Shown: positions 1 through 10,628, counted from the first letter of the stretch. The stretch is DNA of 64,000 nt from Tetragonia tetragonoides (GCA_038025085.1 CM076141.1:23746501-23810500); one strand, 5' to 3'. A program made the numbers and translations. The notes: a model not told the origin generated them from the sequence alone.

Positions 1-169
1 ACGGGTAAATTCATTCAAAAGCTTGAGTTGAAACTTGTTTATACTTGTAAACATCCTAGGTGTAGTTTCACACTCAAATGAATGCAAACAAAGTATTTGG
101 ATGCTTTCTCTTTATATACAACACAAAAGAACTCAAATCTCTTTCACCCTACTCGTATGAGCTTTTAAA
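1..169 (+). repeat. Type A1 monomer (reference copy)
   Basis: 169 bp. It begins acgggtaaattcattc, has 'gagttgaaacttg' where most types have 'gagttgaagcttg' (so the second HindIII-type hexamer is lost), and carries 'tatacttg' and 'ctctttatata'. It is the only type with the CGGG tetranucleotide, so it marks the start of each higher-order block. The head is A-type and the tail resembles b0/B, which suggests a fused monomer. Confidence 0.9.
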
Positions 170-338
170 ACGTGTAAATACATTTAAAAGCTTGAGTTGA
201 AGCTTGTTTGTACTTGTAAACATCCTAGGTGTAGTTTCACACTCAAATGAATGCAAACAAAGTATTTGGATGCTTTCTCTTACTATACAACACAAAAGAA
301 CTCAAATCTCTTTCACCCTACTCGTATGAGCTTTTAAA
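170..338 (+). repeat. Type B monomer (reference copy)
   Basis: 169 bp. Head acgtgtaaatacattt, 'gtacttgtaaacatc', 'ctcttactatac', tail ctactcgtatgag. The best conserved stretch of the family is at 231-269 (gtagtttcac ... gtatttgg). Two aagctt hexamers at 188-193 and 200-205 flank a 6-base spacer and form a dyad. Confidence 0.9.
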
Positions 339-507
339 ACGTGTAAATACATTCAAAAGCTTGAGTTGAAGCTTGTTTGTACTTGTAAACATCCTAGGTG
401 TAGTTTCACACTCAAATGAATGCAAACAAAGTATTTGGATGCTTTCTCTTACTATACAACACAAAAGAACTCAAATCTCTTTCACCCTACTCGTACGAGC
501 TTTTAAA
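339..507 (+). repeat. Type C monomer (reference copy)
   Basis: 169 bp. Head acgtgtaaatacattc and tail ctcgtacgag, a perfect 10-bp palindrome at 490-499. Most other types have ctcgtatgag here, so one base makes the palindrome. Otherwise it is very close to B. Confidence 0.9.
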
Positions 508-675
508 ACGCGTAAATGAATTCAAAAGCATGAGATGAAGCTTGTTTGTAACTGTAAACATCCTAGGTGTAGTTTCACACTCAAATGAATGCAAACAAAG
601 TATTTGGATGCTTTCTCTTAATATACAACACAAAAGAACTCAATTTCTATCACCCTAGTCGTAAGAGCTGTTAAA
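508..675 (+). repeat. Type D monomer (reference copy)
   Basis: 168 bp. Head acgcgtaaatgaattc, 'gcatgagatgaag', 'aactgtaaac'. The tail 'caatttctatcaccctag' with 'gtaagagctgtt' is one base shorter than the usual 'caaatctctttcaccctac' tail, which explains the 168-bp length. Confidence 0.9.
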
Positions 676-844
676 ACGCGTAAATTCATTCAACAGCTTG
701 AGTTGAAGCTTGTTTGTACTTGTAAACATCCTAGCTGTTGTTTCACACTCAAATGAATGCAAACAACGTATTTGGATGCTTTCTCTTAATATACAACACA
801 AAAGAACTCAAATCTCTTTCACCCTACTCGTATGAGCTTTTAAA
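676..844 (+). repeat. Type E monomer (reference copy)
   Basis: 169 bp. Head acgcgtaaattcattcaac, 'ctagctgttgtttc' in place of 'ctaggtgtagtttc', and 'caaacaacgtattt' in place of 'caaacaaagtattt'. These three linked differences make it easy to track through the array. Confidence 0.9.
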
Positions 845-1013
845 ACGCGTAAATGCATTCAAAAGTTTGAGTTGAAGCTTGTTTGTAATTTAACACATTC
901 TTGGTGTAGTTTCATACTCAAAAGAATGCAAACAAAGTATTTGGATGCTTTCTCTTAATATACAACACAAAAGAACTCAAATCTCTTTCACCCTACTCGT
1001 ATGAGCTTTTAAA
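845..1013 (+). repeat. Type F monomer (reference copy)
   Basis: 169 bp. The most distinct common type: 'taatttaacacattcttgg' replaces the aactgtaaacatcctagg region, and 'catactcaaaagaatg' replaces 'cacactcaaatgaatg'. It therefore changes the otherwise most conserved segment of the monomer. Confidence 0.9.
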
Positions 1014-1182
1014 ACGCGTAAATGAATTCAAAAGCATGAGTTGAAGCTTGTTTGTAACTGTAAACATCCTAGGTGTAGTTTCACACTCAAATGAATGCAA
1101 ACAAAGTATTTGGATGCTTTCTCTTAATATACAACACAAAAGAACTCAAATCTCTTTCACCCTCCTCGTATTTGCTTTTAAA
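1014..1182 (+). repeat. Type G monomer (reference copy)
   Basis: 169 bp. Head acgcgtaaatgaattc with 'gcatgagttgaag' and 'aactgtaaac' (like D except 'agttg' for 'agatg'). Tail cctcctcgtatttgc lacks the ctcgtatgag dyad. Confidence 0.9.
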
Positions 1183-1350
1183 ACGCGTAAATGCATTCAA
1201 AAGCTTGAGTTGAAGCTTGTTTGTACTTGTAAACAACCCTGGTGTTATTTCACACTCAAATGAATTCAAACAAAGTATTTGAATATTTTCTCTTAATATA
1301 CAACACAAAAGAACCCAATTTCTATCACCCTAGTCGTAAGAGCTGTTAAA
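1183..1350 (+). repeat. Type H monomer (reference copy)
   Basis: 168 bp. 'aaacaaccctggtgttattt' replaces the catcctaggtgtagttt region, 'tttgaatattttc' replaces 'tttggatgctttc', and the tail is 'gaacccaatttctatc' with 'gtaagagctgtt'. H is almost always followed by an A monomer, so the H/A joint is the natural end of a block. Confidence 0.9.
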
Positions 1351-2700
1351 ACGGGTAAATTCATTCAAAAGCTTGAGTTGAAACTTGTTTATACTTGTAA
1401 ACATCCTAGGTGTAGTTTCACACTCAAATGAATGCAAACAAAGTATTTGGATGCTTTCTCTTTATATACAACACAAAAGAACTCAAATCTCTTTCACCCT
1501 ACTCGTATGAGCTTTTAAAACGTGTAAATACATTTAAAAGCTTGAGTTGAAGCTTGTTTGTACTTGTAAACATCCTAGGTGTAGTTTCACACTCAAATGA
1601 ATGCAAACAAAGTATTTGGATGCTTTCTCTTACTATACAACACAAAAGAACTCAAATCTCTTTCACCCTACTCGTATGAGCTTTTAAAACGTGTAAATAC
1701 ATTCAAAAGCTTGAGTTGAAGCTTGTTTGTACTTGTAAACATCCTAGGTGTAGTTTCACACTCAAATGAATGCAAACAAAGTATTTGGATGCTTTCTCTT
1801 ACTATACAACACAAAAGAACTCAAATCTCTTTCACCCTACTCGTACGAGCTTTTAAAACGCGTAAATGAATTCAAAAGCATGAGATGAAGCTTGTTTGTA
1901 ACTGTAAACATCCTAGGTGTAGTTTCACACTCAAATGAATGCAAACAAAGTATTTGGATGCTTTCTCTTAATATACAACACAAAAGAACTCAATTTCTAT
2001 CACCCTAGTCGTAAGAGCTGTTAAAACGCGTAAATTCATTCAACAGCTTGAGTTGAAGCTTGTTTGTACTTGTAAACATCCTAGCTGTTGTTTCACACTC
2101 AAATGAATGCAAACAACGTATTTGGATGCTTTCTCTTAATATACAACACAAAAGAACTCAAATCTCTTTCACCCTACTCGTATGAGCTTTTAAAACGCGT
2201 AAATGCATTCAAAAGTTTGAGTTGAAGCTTGTTTGTAATTTAACACATTCTTGGTGTAGTTTCATACTCAAAAGAATGCAAACAAAGTATTTGGATGCTT
2301 TCTCTTAATATACAACACAAAAGATCTCAAATCTCTTTCACCCTACTCGTATGAGCTTTTAAAACGCGTAAATGAATTCAAAAGCATGAGTTGAAGCTTG
2401 TTTGTAACTGTAAACATCCTAGGTGTAGTTTCACACTCAAATGAATGCAAACAAAGTATTTGGATGCTTTCTCTTAATATACAACACAAAAGAACTCAAA
2501 TCTCTTTCACCCTCCTCGTATTTGCTTTTAAAACGCGTAAATGCATTCAAAAGCTTGAGTTGAAGCTTGTTTGTACTTGTAAACAACCCTGGTGTTATTT
2601 CACACTCAAATGAATGCAAACAAAGTATTTGAATATTTTCTCTTAATATACAACACAAAAGAACCCAATTTCTATCACCCTAGTCGTAAGAGCTGTTAAA
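1351..2700 (+). repeat. HOR block 2: 8-mer A1-B-C-D-E-F-G-H
   Basis: 1350 bp. Direct tandem copy of block 1, recent by identity. Confidence 0.92.
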
Positions 2701-2869
2701 ACGGGTAAATTCATTCAAAAGCTTGAGTTGAAACTTGTTTGTACTTGTAAACATCCTAGGTGTAGTTTCACACTCAAATGAATGCAAACAAAGTATTTGG
2801 ACGCTTTCTCTTAATATACAACACAAAAGAAGTCAAATCTCTTTCACCCTCCTCGTATGAGCTTTTAAA
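2701..2869 (+). repeat. Type A2 monomer (reference copy)
   Basis: 169 bp. A-type head acgggtaaattcattc, then 'gtacttg', 'tttggacgctttc', 'agaagtcaaatc' and tail cctcctcgtatgag. It differs from A1 throughout its second half. Confidence 0.88.
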
Positions 2870-3038
2870 ACGCGTAAATGTATTCAAAAGCTTGAGTTTA
2901 AGCTTGTTTGTAACTGCAAACATCCTAGGTGTAGTTTCACACTCAAATGAATGCAAACAAAGTATTTGGATGCTTTCTCTCAATATACAACACAAAAGAA
3001 CTCAAATCTCTTTTACCCTAATCGTATGAGCTTTTAAA
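2870..3038 (+). repeat. Type I monomer (reference copy)
   Basis: 169 bp. Head acgcgtaaatgtattc, 'gagtttaagc', 'aactgcaaacatc', 'ctctcaatatac', tail ctaatcgtatgag. It follows A2 nearly everywhere, so A2-I is an inherited pair. Confidence 0.88.
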
Positions 3039-3207
3039 ACGTGTAAATACAATCAAAAGCTTGAGTTGAAGCTTGTTTGTACTTGTAAACATCCTAGGTG
3101 TAGTTTCACACTCAAATGAATGCAAACAAAGTATTTGGACGCTTTCTCTTAATATACAACACAAAAGAACTCAAATCTCTTTCACCCTCCTCGTATTTGC
3201 TTTTAAA
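3039..3207 (+). repeat. Type J monomer (hybrid, reference copy)
   Basis: 169 bp. The head acgtgtaaataca is b0/C-like, while 'tttggacgc' is A2-like and the tail cctcctcgtatttgc is G-like. Best read as a recombinant monomer bridging I to H in 4-mers. Confidence 0.8.
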
Positions 3208-3375
3208 ACGCGTAAATGCATTCAAAAGCTTGAGTTGAAGCTTGTTTGTACTTGTAAACAACGCTGGTGTTATTTCACACTCAAATGAATGCAAACAAAG
3301 TATTTGAATATTTTCTCTTAATATACAACACAAAAGAACCCAATTTCTATCACCCTAGTCGTAAGAGCTGTTAAA

Positions 3376-4387
3376 ACGGGTAAATTCATTCCAAAGCTTG
3401 AGTTGAAACTTGTTTGTACTTGTAAACATCCTAGGTGTAGTTTCACACTCAAATGAATGCAAACAAAGTATTTGGACGCTTTCTCTTAATATACAACACA
3501 AAAGAACTCAAATCTCTTTCACCCTCCTCGTATGAGCTTTTAAAACGCGTAAATGTATTCAAAAGCTTGAATTTAAGCTTGTTTGTAACTGCAAACATCC
3601 TAGGTGTAGTTTCACACTCAAATGAATGCAAACAAAGTATTTGGATGCTTTCTCTTAATATACAACACAAAAGAACTCAATTTCTATCACCCAAGCCGTA
3701 AGAGCTGTTAAAACGCGTAAATTCATTCAACAGCTTGAGTTGAAGCTTGTTTGTACTTGTAAACATCCTAGCTGTTGTTTCACACTCAAATGAATGCAAA
3801 CAACGTATTTGGATGCTTTCTCTTAATATACAACACAAAAGAACTCAAATCTCTTTCACCCTACTCGTATGAGCTTTTAAAACGCGTAAATGCATTCAAA
3901 AGCTTGAGTTGAAGCTTGTTTGTAATTTAACACATTCTTGGTGTAGTTTCATACTCAAAAGAATGCAAACAAAGTATTTGGATGCTTTCTCTTAATATAC
4001 AACACAAAAGAACTCAAATCTCTTTCACCCTACTCGAATGAGCTGTTAAAACGCGTAAATGAATTCAAAAGCATGAGTTGAAGCTTGTTTGTAACTGTAA
4101 ACATCCTAGGTGTAGTTTCACACTCAAATGAATGCAAACAAAGTATTTGGATGCTTTCTCTTAATATACAACACAAAAGAACTCAAATCTCTTTCACCCT
4201 CCTCGTATTTGCTTTTAAAACGCGTAAATGCATTCAAAAGCTTGAGTTGAAGCTTGTTTGTACTTGTAAACAACCCTGGTGTTATTTCACACTCAAATGA
4301 ATTCAAACAAAGTATTTGAATATTTTCTCTTAATATACAACACAAAAGAACCCAATTTCTATCACCCTAGTCGTAAGAGCTGTTAAA
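3376..4387 (+). repeat. HOR block 4: 6-mer A2'-I'-E-F-G-H
   Basis: 1012 bp. A2' has 'ttccaaagc' and 'agaactc'. I' has an I head but a D tail (caatttctatcacccaagcc), so I is fused straight to E; the b0-B-C-D stretch is absent. Confidence 0.88.
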
Positions 4388-5737
4388 ACGGGTAAATTCA
4401 TTCCAAAGCTTGAGTTGAAACTTGTTTATACTTGTAAACATCCTAGGTGTAGTTTCACACTCAAATGAATGCAAACAAAGTATTTGGATGCTTTCTCTTG
4501 ATATACAACACAAAAGAACTCAAATCTCTTTCACCCTACTCGTATGAGCTTTTAAAACGTGTAAATACATTTAAAAGCTTGAGTTGAAGCTTGTTTGTAC
4601 TTGTAAACATCCTAGGTGTAGTTTCACACTCAAATGAATGCAAACAAAGTATTTGGATGCTTTCTCTTACTATACAACACAAAAGAACTCAAATCTCTTT
4701 CACCCTACTCGTATGAGCTTTTAAAACGTGTAAATACATTCAAAAGCTTGAGTTGAAGCTTGTTTGTACTTGTAAACATCCTAGGTGTAGTTTCACACTC
4801 AAATGAATACAAACAAAGTATTTGGATGCTTTCTCTTACTATACAACACAAAAGAACTCAAATCTCTTTCACCCTACTCGTACGAGCTTTTAAAACGCGT
4901 AAATGAATTCAAAAGCATGAGATGAAGCTTGTTTGTAACTGTAAACATCCTAGGTGTAGTTTCACACTCAAATGAATGCAAACAAAGTATTTGGATGCTT
5001 TCTCTTAATATACAACACAAAAGAACTCAATTTCTATCACCCTAGTCGTAAGAGCTGTTAAAACGCGTAAATTCATTCAACAGCTTGAGTTGAAGCTTGT
5101 TTGTACTTGTAAACATCCTAGCTGTTGTTTCACACTCAAATGAATGCAAACAACGTATTTGGATGCTTTCTCTTAATATACAACACAAAAGAACTCAAAT
5201 CTCTTTCACCCTACTCGTATGAGCTTTTAAAACGCGTAAATGCATTCAAAAGCTTGAGTTGAAGCTTGTTTGTAATTTAACACATTCTTGGTGTAGTTTC
5301 ATACTCAAAAGAATGCAAACAAAGTATTTGGATGCTTTCTCTTAATATACAACACAAAAGAACTCAAATCTCTTTCACCCTACTCGTATGAGCTTTTAAA
5401 ACGCGTAAATGAATTCAAAAGCATGAGTTGAAGCTTGTTTGTAACTGTAAACATCCTAGGTGTAGTTTCACACTCAAATGAATGCAAACAAAGTATTTGG
5501 ATGCTTTCTCTTAATATACAACACAAAAGAACTCAAATCTCTTTCACCCTCCTCGTATTTGCTTTTAAAACGCGTAAATGCATTCAAAAGCTTGAGTTGA
5601 AGCTTGTTTGTACTTGTAAACAACCCTGGTGTTATTTCACACTCAAATGAATTCAAACAAAGTATTTGAATATTTTCTCTTAATATACAACACAAAAGAA
5701 CCCAATTTCTATCACCCTAGTCGTAAGAGCTGTTAAA
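4388..5737 (+). repeat. HOR block 5: 8-mer A1'-B-C-D-E-F-G-H
   Basis: 1350 bp. A1' has 'ttccaaagc' and 'cttgatata'; the latter is the b0 marker, showing that A1' is an A head joined to a b0 tail. Confidence 0.9.
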
Positions 5738-6749
5738 ACGGGTAAATTCATTCAAAAGCTTGAGTTGAAACTTGTTTATACTTGTAAACATCCTAGGTGT
5801 AGTTTCACACTCAAATGAATGCAAACAAAGTATTTGGATGCTTTCTCTTTATATACAACACAAAAGAACTCAAATCTCTTTCACCCTACTCGTATGAGCT
5901 TTTAAAACGTGTAAATACATTTAAAAGCTTGAGTTGAAGCTTGTTTGTACTTGTAAACATCCTAGGTGTAGTTTCACACTCAAATGAATGCAAACAAAGT
6001 ATTTGGATGCTTTCTCTTACTATACAACACAAAAGAACTCAAATCTCTTTCACCCTACTCGTATGAGCTTTTAAAACGTGTAAATACATTCAAAAGCTTG
6101 AGTTGAAGCTTGTTTGTACTTGTAAACATCCTAGGTGTAGTTTCACACTCAAATGAATGCAAACAAAGTATTTGGATGCTTTCTCTTACTATACAACACA
6201 AAAGAACTCAAATCTCTTTCACCCTACTCGTACGAGCTTTTAAAACGCGTAAATGAATTCAAAAGCATGAGATGAAGCTTGTTTGTAACTGTAAACATCC
6301 TAGGTGTAGTTTCACACTCAAATGAATGCAAACAAAGTATTTGGATGCTTTCTCTTAATATACAACACAAAAGAACTCAATTTCTATCACCCTAGTCGTA
6401 AGAGCTGTTAAAACGCGTAAATTCATTCAACAGCTTGAGTTGAAGCTTGTTTGTACTTGTAAACATCCTAGGTGTAGTTTCACACTCAAATGAATGCAAA
6501 CAAAGTATTTGGACGCTTTCTCTTAATATACAACACAAAAGAACTCAGATCTCTTTCACCCTCCTCGTATTTGCTTTTAAAACGCGTAAATGCATTCAAA
6601 AGCTTGAGTTGAAGCTTGTTTGTACTTGTAAACAACCCTGGTGTTATTTCACACTCAAATGAATGCAAACAAAGTATTTGACTTTTTTCTCTTAATATAC
6701 AACACAAAAGAACCCAATTTCTATCACCCTAGTCGTAAGAGCTGTTAAA
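5738..6749 (+). repeat. HOR block 6: 6-mer A1-B-C-D-(E/J)-H
   Basis: 1012 bp. The fifth monomer (6413-6581) starts as E (caacagc) and then becomes J (cctagg, tttggacgc, tatttgc). This E/J fusion removes the F and G monomers. The H copy has a private 'tttgacttttttctc'. Confidence 0.86.
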
Positions 6750-7761
6750 ACGGGTAAATTCATTCCAAAGCTTGAGTTGAAACTTGTTTGTACTTGTAAA
6801 AATCCTAGGTGTAGTTTCACACTCAAATGAATGCAAACAAAGTATTTGGACGCTTTCTCTTAATATACAACACAAAAGAACTCAAATCTCTTTCACCCTC
6901 CTCGTATGAGCTTTTAAAACGCGTAAATGTATTCAAAAGCTTGAATTTAAGTTTGTTTGTAACTGCAAACATCCTAGGTGTAGTTTCACACTCAAATGAA
7001 TGCAAACAAAGTATTTGGATGCTTTCTCTTAATAAACAACACAAAAGAACTCAATTTCTATCACCCTAGCCGTAAGAGCTGTTAAAACGCGTAAATTCAT
7101 TCAACAGCTTGAGTTGAAGCTTGTTTGTACTTGTTAACATCCTAGCTGTTGTTTCACACTCAAATGAATGCAAACAACGTATTTGGATGCTTTCTCTTAA
7201 TATACAACACAAAAGAACTCAAATCTCTTTCACCCTACTCGTATGAGCTTTTAAAACGCGTAAATGCATTCAAAAGCTTGAGTTGAAGCTTGTTTGTAAT
7301 TTAACACATTCTTGGTGTAGTTTCATACTCAAAAGAATGCAAACAAAGTATTTGGATGCTTTCTCTTAATATACAACACAAAAGAACTCAAATCTCTTTC
7401 ACCCTACTCGTATGAGCTGTTAAAACGCGTAAATGAATTCAAAAGCATGAGTTGAAGCTTGTTTGTAACTGTAAACATCCTAGGTGTAGTTCCACACTCA
7501 AATGAATGCAAACAAAGTATTTGGATGCTTTCTCTTAATATACAACACAAAAGAACTCAAATCTCTTTCACCCTCCTCGTATTTGCTTTTAAAACGCGTA
7601 AATGCATTCAAAAGCTTGAGTTGAAGCTTGTTTGTACTTGTAAACAACCCTGGTGTTATTTCACACTCAAATGAATTCAAACAAAGTATTTGAATATTTT
7701 CTCTTAATATACAACACAAAAGAACCCAATTTCTATCACCCTAGTCGTAAGAGCTGTTAAA
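6750..7761 (+). repeat. HOR block 7: 6-mer A2'-I'-E-F-G-H
   Basis: 1012 bp, same composition as block 4 with a few private changes (aaaatcc near 6799, taataaacaac near 7031, ttccacac near 7490). Confidence 0.88.
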
Positions 7762-8604
7762 ACGGGTAAATTCATTCCAAAGCTTGAGTTGAAACTTGTT
7801 TATACTTGTAAACATCCTAGGTGTAGTTTCACACTCAAATGAATGCAAACAAAGTATTTGGATGCTTTCTCTTGATATACAACACAAAAGAACTCAAATC
7901 TCTTTCACCCTACTCGTATGAGCTTTTAAAACGTGTAAATACATTTAAAAGCTTGAGTTGAAGCTTGTTTGTACTTGTAAACATCCTAGGTGTAGTTTCA
8001 CACTCAAATGAATGCAAACAAAGTATTTGGATGCTTTCTCTTACTATACAACACAAAAGAACTCAAATCTCTTTCACCCTACTGGTATGAGCTTTTAAAA
8101 CGTGTAAATACATTCAAAAGCTTGAGTTGAAGCTTGTTTGTACTTGTAAACATCCTAGGTGTAGTTTCACACTCAAATGAATGCAAACAAAGTATTTGGA
8201 TGCTTTCTCTCAATATGCAACACAAAAGAACTCAAATCTCTTTCACCCTAATCGTATGAGCTTTTAAACGTGTAAATACATTCAAAAGCTTGAGTTGAAG
8301 CTTGTTTGTACTTGTAAACATCCTAGGTGTAGTTTCACACTCAAATGAATGCAAACAAAGTATTTGGACGCTTTCTCTTAATATACAACACAAAAGAACT
8401 CAAATCTCTTTCACCCTCCTCGTATTTGCTTTTAAAACGCTTAAATGCATTCAAAAGCTTGAGTTGAAGCTTGTTTGTACTTGTAAACAACCCTGGTGTT
8501 ATTTCACACTCAAATGAATGCAAACAAAGTATTTGAATATTTTCTCTTAATATACAACACAAAAGAACCCAATTTCTATCACCCTAGTTGTAAGAGCTGT
8601 TAAA
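7762..8604 (+). repeat. HOR block 8: 5-mer A1'-B-(C/I)-J-H
   Basis: 843 bp. The third monomer has a C head and an I tail (ctcaatatgc, ctaatcg). A one-base deletion in 'cttttaaacg' near 8264 makes the block one base short. The H here carries 'acgcttaaatgc', a rare head. Confidence 0.85.
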
Positions 8605-9785
8605 ACGGGTAAATTCATTCAAAAGCTTGAGTTGAAACTTGTTTGTACTTGTAAACATCCTAGGTGTAGTTTCACACTCAAATGAATGCAAACAAAGTAT
8701 TTGGACGCTTTCTCTTAATATACAACACAAAAGAAGTCAAATCTCTTTCACCCTCCTCGTATGGGCTTTTAAAACGCGTAAATGTATTCAAAAGCTTGAG
8801 TTTAAGCTTGTTTGTAACTGCAAACATCCTAGGTGTAGTTTCACACTCAAATGAATGCAAACAAAGTATTTGGATGCTTTCTCTTAATATACAACACAAA
8901 AGAACTCAATTTCTATCACCCTAGTCGTAAGAGCTGTTAAAACGCGTAAATTCATTCAACAGCTTGAGTTGAAGCTTGTTTGTACTTGTAAACATCCTAG
9001 CTGTTGTTTCACACTCAAATGAATGCAAACAACGTATTTGGATGCTTTCTCTTAATATACAACACAAAAGAACTCAAATCTCTTTCACCCTACTCGTATG
9101 AGCTGTTAAAACGCGTAAATGAATTCAAAAGCATGAGTTGAAGCTTGTTTGTACTTGTAAACATCCTAGGTGTAGTTTCACACTCAAATGAATGCAAACA
9201 AAGTATTTGGACGCTTTCTCTTAATATACAACACAAAAGAAGTCAAATCTCTTTCACCCTCCTCGTATGAGCTTTTAAAACGCGTAAATGTATTCAAAAG
9301 CTTGAGTTTAAGCTTGTTTGTAACTGCAAACATCCTAGGTGTAGTTTCACACTCAAATGAATGCAAACAAAGTATTTGGATGCTTTCTCTCAATATACAA
9401 CACAAAAGAACTCAAATCTCTTTCACCCTAATCGTATGAGCTTTTAAAACGTGTAAATACATTCAAAAGCTTGAGTTGAAGCTTGTTTGTACTTGTAAAC
9501 ATCCTAGGTGTAGTTTCACACTCAAATGAATGCAAACAAAGTATTTGGACGCTTTCTCTTAATATACAACACAAAAGAACTCAAATCTCTTTCACCCTCC
9601 TCGTATTTGCTTTTAAAACGCTTAAATGCATTCAAAAGCTTGAGTTGAAGCTTGTTTGTACTTGTAAACAACCCTGGTGTTATTTCACACTCAAATGAAT
9701 GCAAACAAAGTATTTGAATATTTTCTCTTAATATACAACACAAAAGAACCCAATTTCTATCACCCTAGTTGTAAGAGCTGTTAAA
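8605..9785 (+). repeat. HOR block 9: 7-mer A2-I'-E-(G/A2)-I-J-H
   Basis: 1181 bp. The fourth monomer has a G head (gcatgagttg) and an A2 body (gtacttg, tttggacgc, agaagtc). The repeat period matches the duplication that links this block to block 10. Confidence 0.84.
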
Positions 9786-10628
9786 ACGGGTAAATTCATT
9801 CAAAAGCTTGAGTTGAAACTTGTTTGTACTTGTAAACATCCTAGGTGTAGTTTCACACTCAAATGAATGCAAACAAAGTATTTGGACGCTTTCTCTTAAT
9901 ATACAACACAAAAGAAGTCAAATCTCTTTCACCCTCCTCGTATGGGCTTTTAAAACGCGTAAATGTATTCAAAAGCTTGAGTTTAAGCTTGTTTGTAACT
10001 GCAAACATCCTAGGTGTAGTTTCACACTCAAATGAATGCAAACAAAGTATTTGGATGCTTTCTCTTAATATACAACACAAAAGAACTCAATTTCTATCAC
10101 CCTAGTCGTAAGAGCTGTTAAAACGCGTAAATTCATTCAACAGCTTGAGTTGAAGCTTGTTTGTACTTGTAAACATCCTAGCTGTTGTTTCACACTCAAA
10201 TGAATGCAAACAACGTATTTGGATGCTTTCTCTTAATATACAACACAAAAGAACTCAAATCTCTTTCACCCTACTCGTATGAGCTGTTAAAACGCGTAAA
10301 TGAATTCAAAAGCATGAGTTGAAGCTTGTTTGTAACTGTAATCATCCTAGGTGTAGTTTCACACTCAAATGAATGCAAACAAAGTATTTGGATGCTTTCT
10401 CTTAATATACAATACAAAAGAACTCAAATCTCTTTCACCCTCCTCGTATTTGCTTTTAAAACGCGTAAATGCATTCAAAAGCTTGAGTTGAAGCTTGTTT
10501 GTACTTGTAAACAACCCTAGTGTTATTTCACACTCAAATGAATTCAAACAAAGTATTTGAATATTTTCTCTTAATATACAACACAAAAGAACCCAATTTC
10601 TATCACCCTAGTCGTAAGAGCTGTTAAA
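9786..10628 (+). repeat. HOR block 10: 5-mer A2-I'-E-G-H
   Basis: 843 bp; F is missing. The G copy has 'gtaatcatcc' near 10338 and the H copy 'ccctagtgtt' near 10514; both mark the copies at 15019 and 41649. Confidence 0.86.

Larger units (their letters stand above)
1..1350 (+). repeat. HOR block 1: 8-mer A1-B-C-D-E-F-G-H
   Basis: 1350 bp, 8 monomers. Nearly identical to the next block: by eye I found only two substitutions (an extra agatct at 2323-2328, and gaattc against gaatgc at 1263-1268 versus 2613-2618). Confidence 0.92.
2701..3375 (+). repeat. HOR block 3: 4-mer A2-I-J-H
   Basis: 675 bp. First copy of a 4-mer that recurs at 14344, 22941, 27658, 32884, 36924, 40974 and 56151. 'tacaatc' at 3049-3055 and 'acgctgg' near 3261 are private variants. 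Confidence 0.9.

Noticed and set aside
1048..1263. Recurrent 71- to 83-codon plus-strand open frames, repeated dozens of times
   Set aside because: They recur with the satellite period, many begin at TTG rather than ATG, and they run through the same DNA that is open on the other strand. The monomer length (169 = 1 mod 3) shifts the frame at each unit. Not genes.
1087..1308. Recurrent 73-codon minus-strand open frames
   Set aside because: Same satellite sequence read on the other strand, opening at TTG. Similarity between copies is nucleotide-level repeat identity, not protein conservation.
1..2700. Assembly artefact from repeated reads
   Set aside because: Not excluded for single tandem copies, but many blocks differ in length and private variants, which a simple artefact would not produce. 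Long-read support would settle individual duplications.
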